From an uncultured Eubacteriales bacterium (lineage in GTDB: Bacteria; Bacillota; Clostridia; Peptostreptococcales; Anaerovoracaceae): 32,052 nucleotides of DNA. The position numbers were made by a program, and so were the translations under genes. Positions within the stretch are counted from its first letter, which is position 1; each line of letters starts with the position of its first letter. Below are positions 31,991-32,052 of the stretch, in pieces. The stretch lies in contig ONRQ01000020.1 of the NCBI GenBank assembly GCA_900320285.1, positions 1 to 32,052 of the forward strand, in the 5' to 3' direction. Below the pieces are notes generated by a model that was not told the DNA's origin, did not search any database, and was given only the letters and a program-made list of their open reading frames with translations.

Positions 31991-32052
31991 ACACTCTCTC
32001 CACAGGCTTGGATTCCCGTGCGACCCACGGTACATAGTTTATGTTTTTGTCA
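31981..32052 (-). pseudogene. C-terminal remnant of a TnpB-like protein, cut by window edge
   Basis: A minus-strand frame ending at a TGA (plus 31981-31983) encodes G-R-T-G-I-Q-A-C-G-E-S-V-R-R, which resembles the tail of many TnpB proteins. This frame also has a TGA at the window edge (32050-32052), so it is either degraded or frameshifted. A second overlapping frame is open to the edge and stops at plus 31989-31991 after P-V-E-R-V, which could be the true tail instead. The adjacent omega-RNA-like hairpin supports the TnpB reading. Confidence 0.4.

Overview
The window looks like chromosome of an obligately anaerobic member of the Clostridia. The evidence is the NfnAB electron-bifurcating transhydrogenase, a rubredoxin, phosphate acetyltransferase, the OmpR-type two-component system, strong AGGAGG-like ribosome binding sites, and secreted fibronectin-III proteins ending in a lysine-rich Fn3 module of a kind common in gut and oral Eubacteriales. 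A family such as Anaerovoracaceae is possible but cannot be fixed from this sequence.

Layout, left to right. 1-133 holds a short open reading frame end (acetyltransferase-like, weak). 150-2219 is a response regulator/histidine kinase pair (minus). 2328-7383 carries uvrA and uvrB (minus); uvrB has a consensus-like promoter placed so that its mRNA would be leaderless. 7491-8945 is a lipase-like lipoprotein (minus). 9053-17278 is the accessory core: a minus-strand run of nine genes, in transcription order two HypB-type GTPases, a thioredoxin-reductase-like flavoprotein that has lost its NADPH motif, an L-2-amino-thiazoline-4-carboxylate hydrolase family protein, an MFS transporter, a small TM1266-like ACT/NikR-fold protein, a 258-bp structured leader, and a NifH-like plus two NifD/K-like proteins. 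17713-19554 is an acyl-CoA synthetase (plus). 19630-26097 has two secreted Fn3 proteins (minus), one of 1756 residues with eight His/Cys modules. 26161-28544 holds pta (minus) and coaBC (plus), divergent. 28876-31164 is nfnAB (minus). 31374-31532 is a rubredoxin (minus). The right edge looks like the end of an IS200/IS605-type element (tnpB tail and an omega-RNA-like hairpin) next to a riboswitch-like leader.

The most interesting system is 9053-17278. The NifH-like ATPase keeps both Fe-S cysteines. The two partner subunits offer a 3+1 cysteine pattern for one interfacial [4Fe-4S] cluster, and there are no NifE/N/B proteins, so nitrogen fixation is unlikely. The co-directional HypB pair suggests a nickel-containing cofactor or substrate; the flavoprotein may feed electrons. 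The transporter and the hydrolase family hint at an imported, possibly sulfur-containing, substrate. These links are inference from gene order.

A second unexpected item is a roughly 230-245-bp intergenic element present twice (17324-17566 and 28616-28845). Both copies have terminal inverted arms, each arm an inverted GTTACA/TGTAAC pair with exactly 30-bp start-to-start spacing, around a central hairpin with an 11-nt loop. One copy lies between divergent genes and one between convergent genes, which argues for a self-contained or mobile element rather than an ordinary promoter or terminator.
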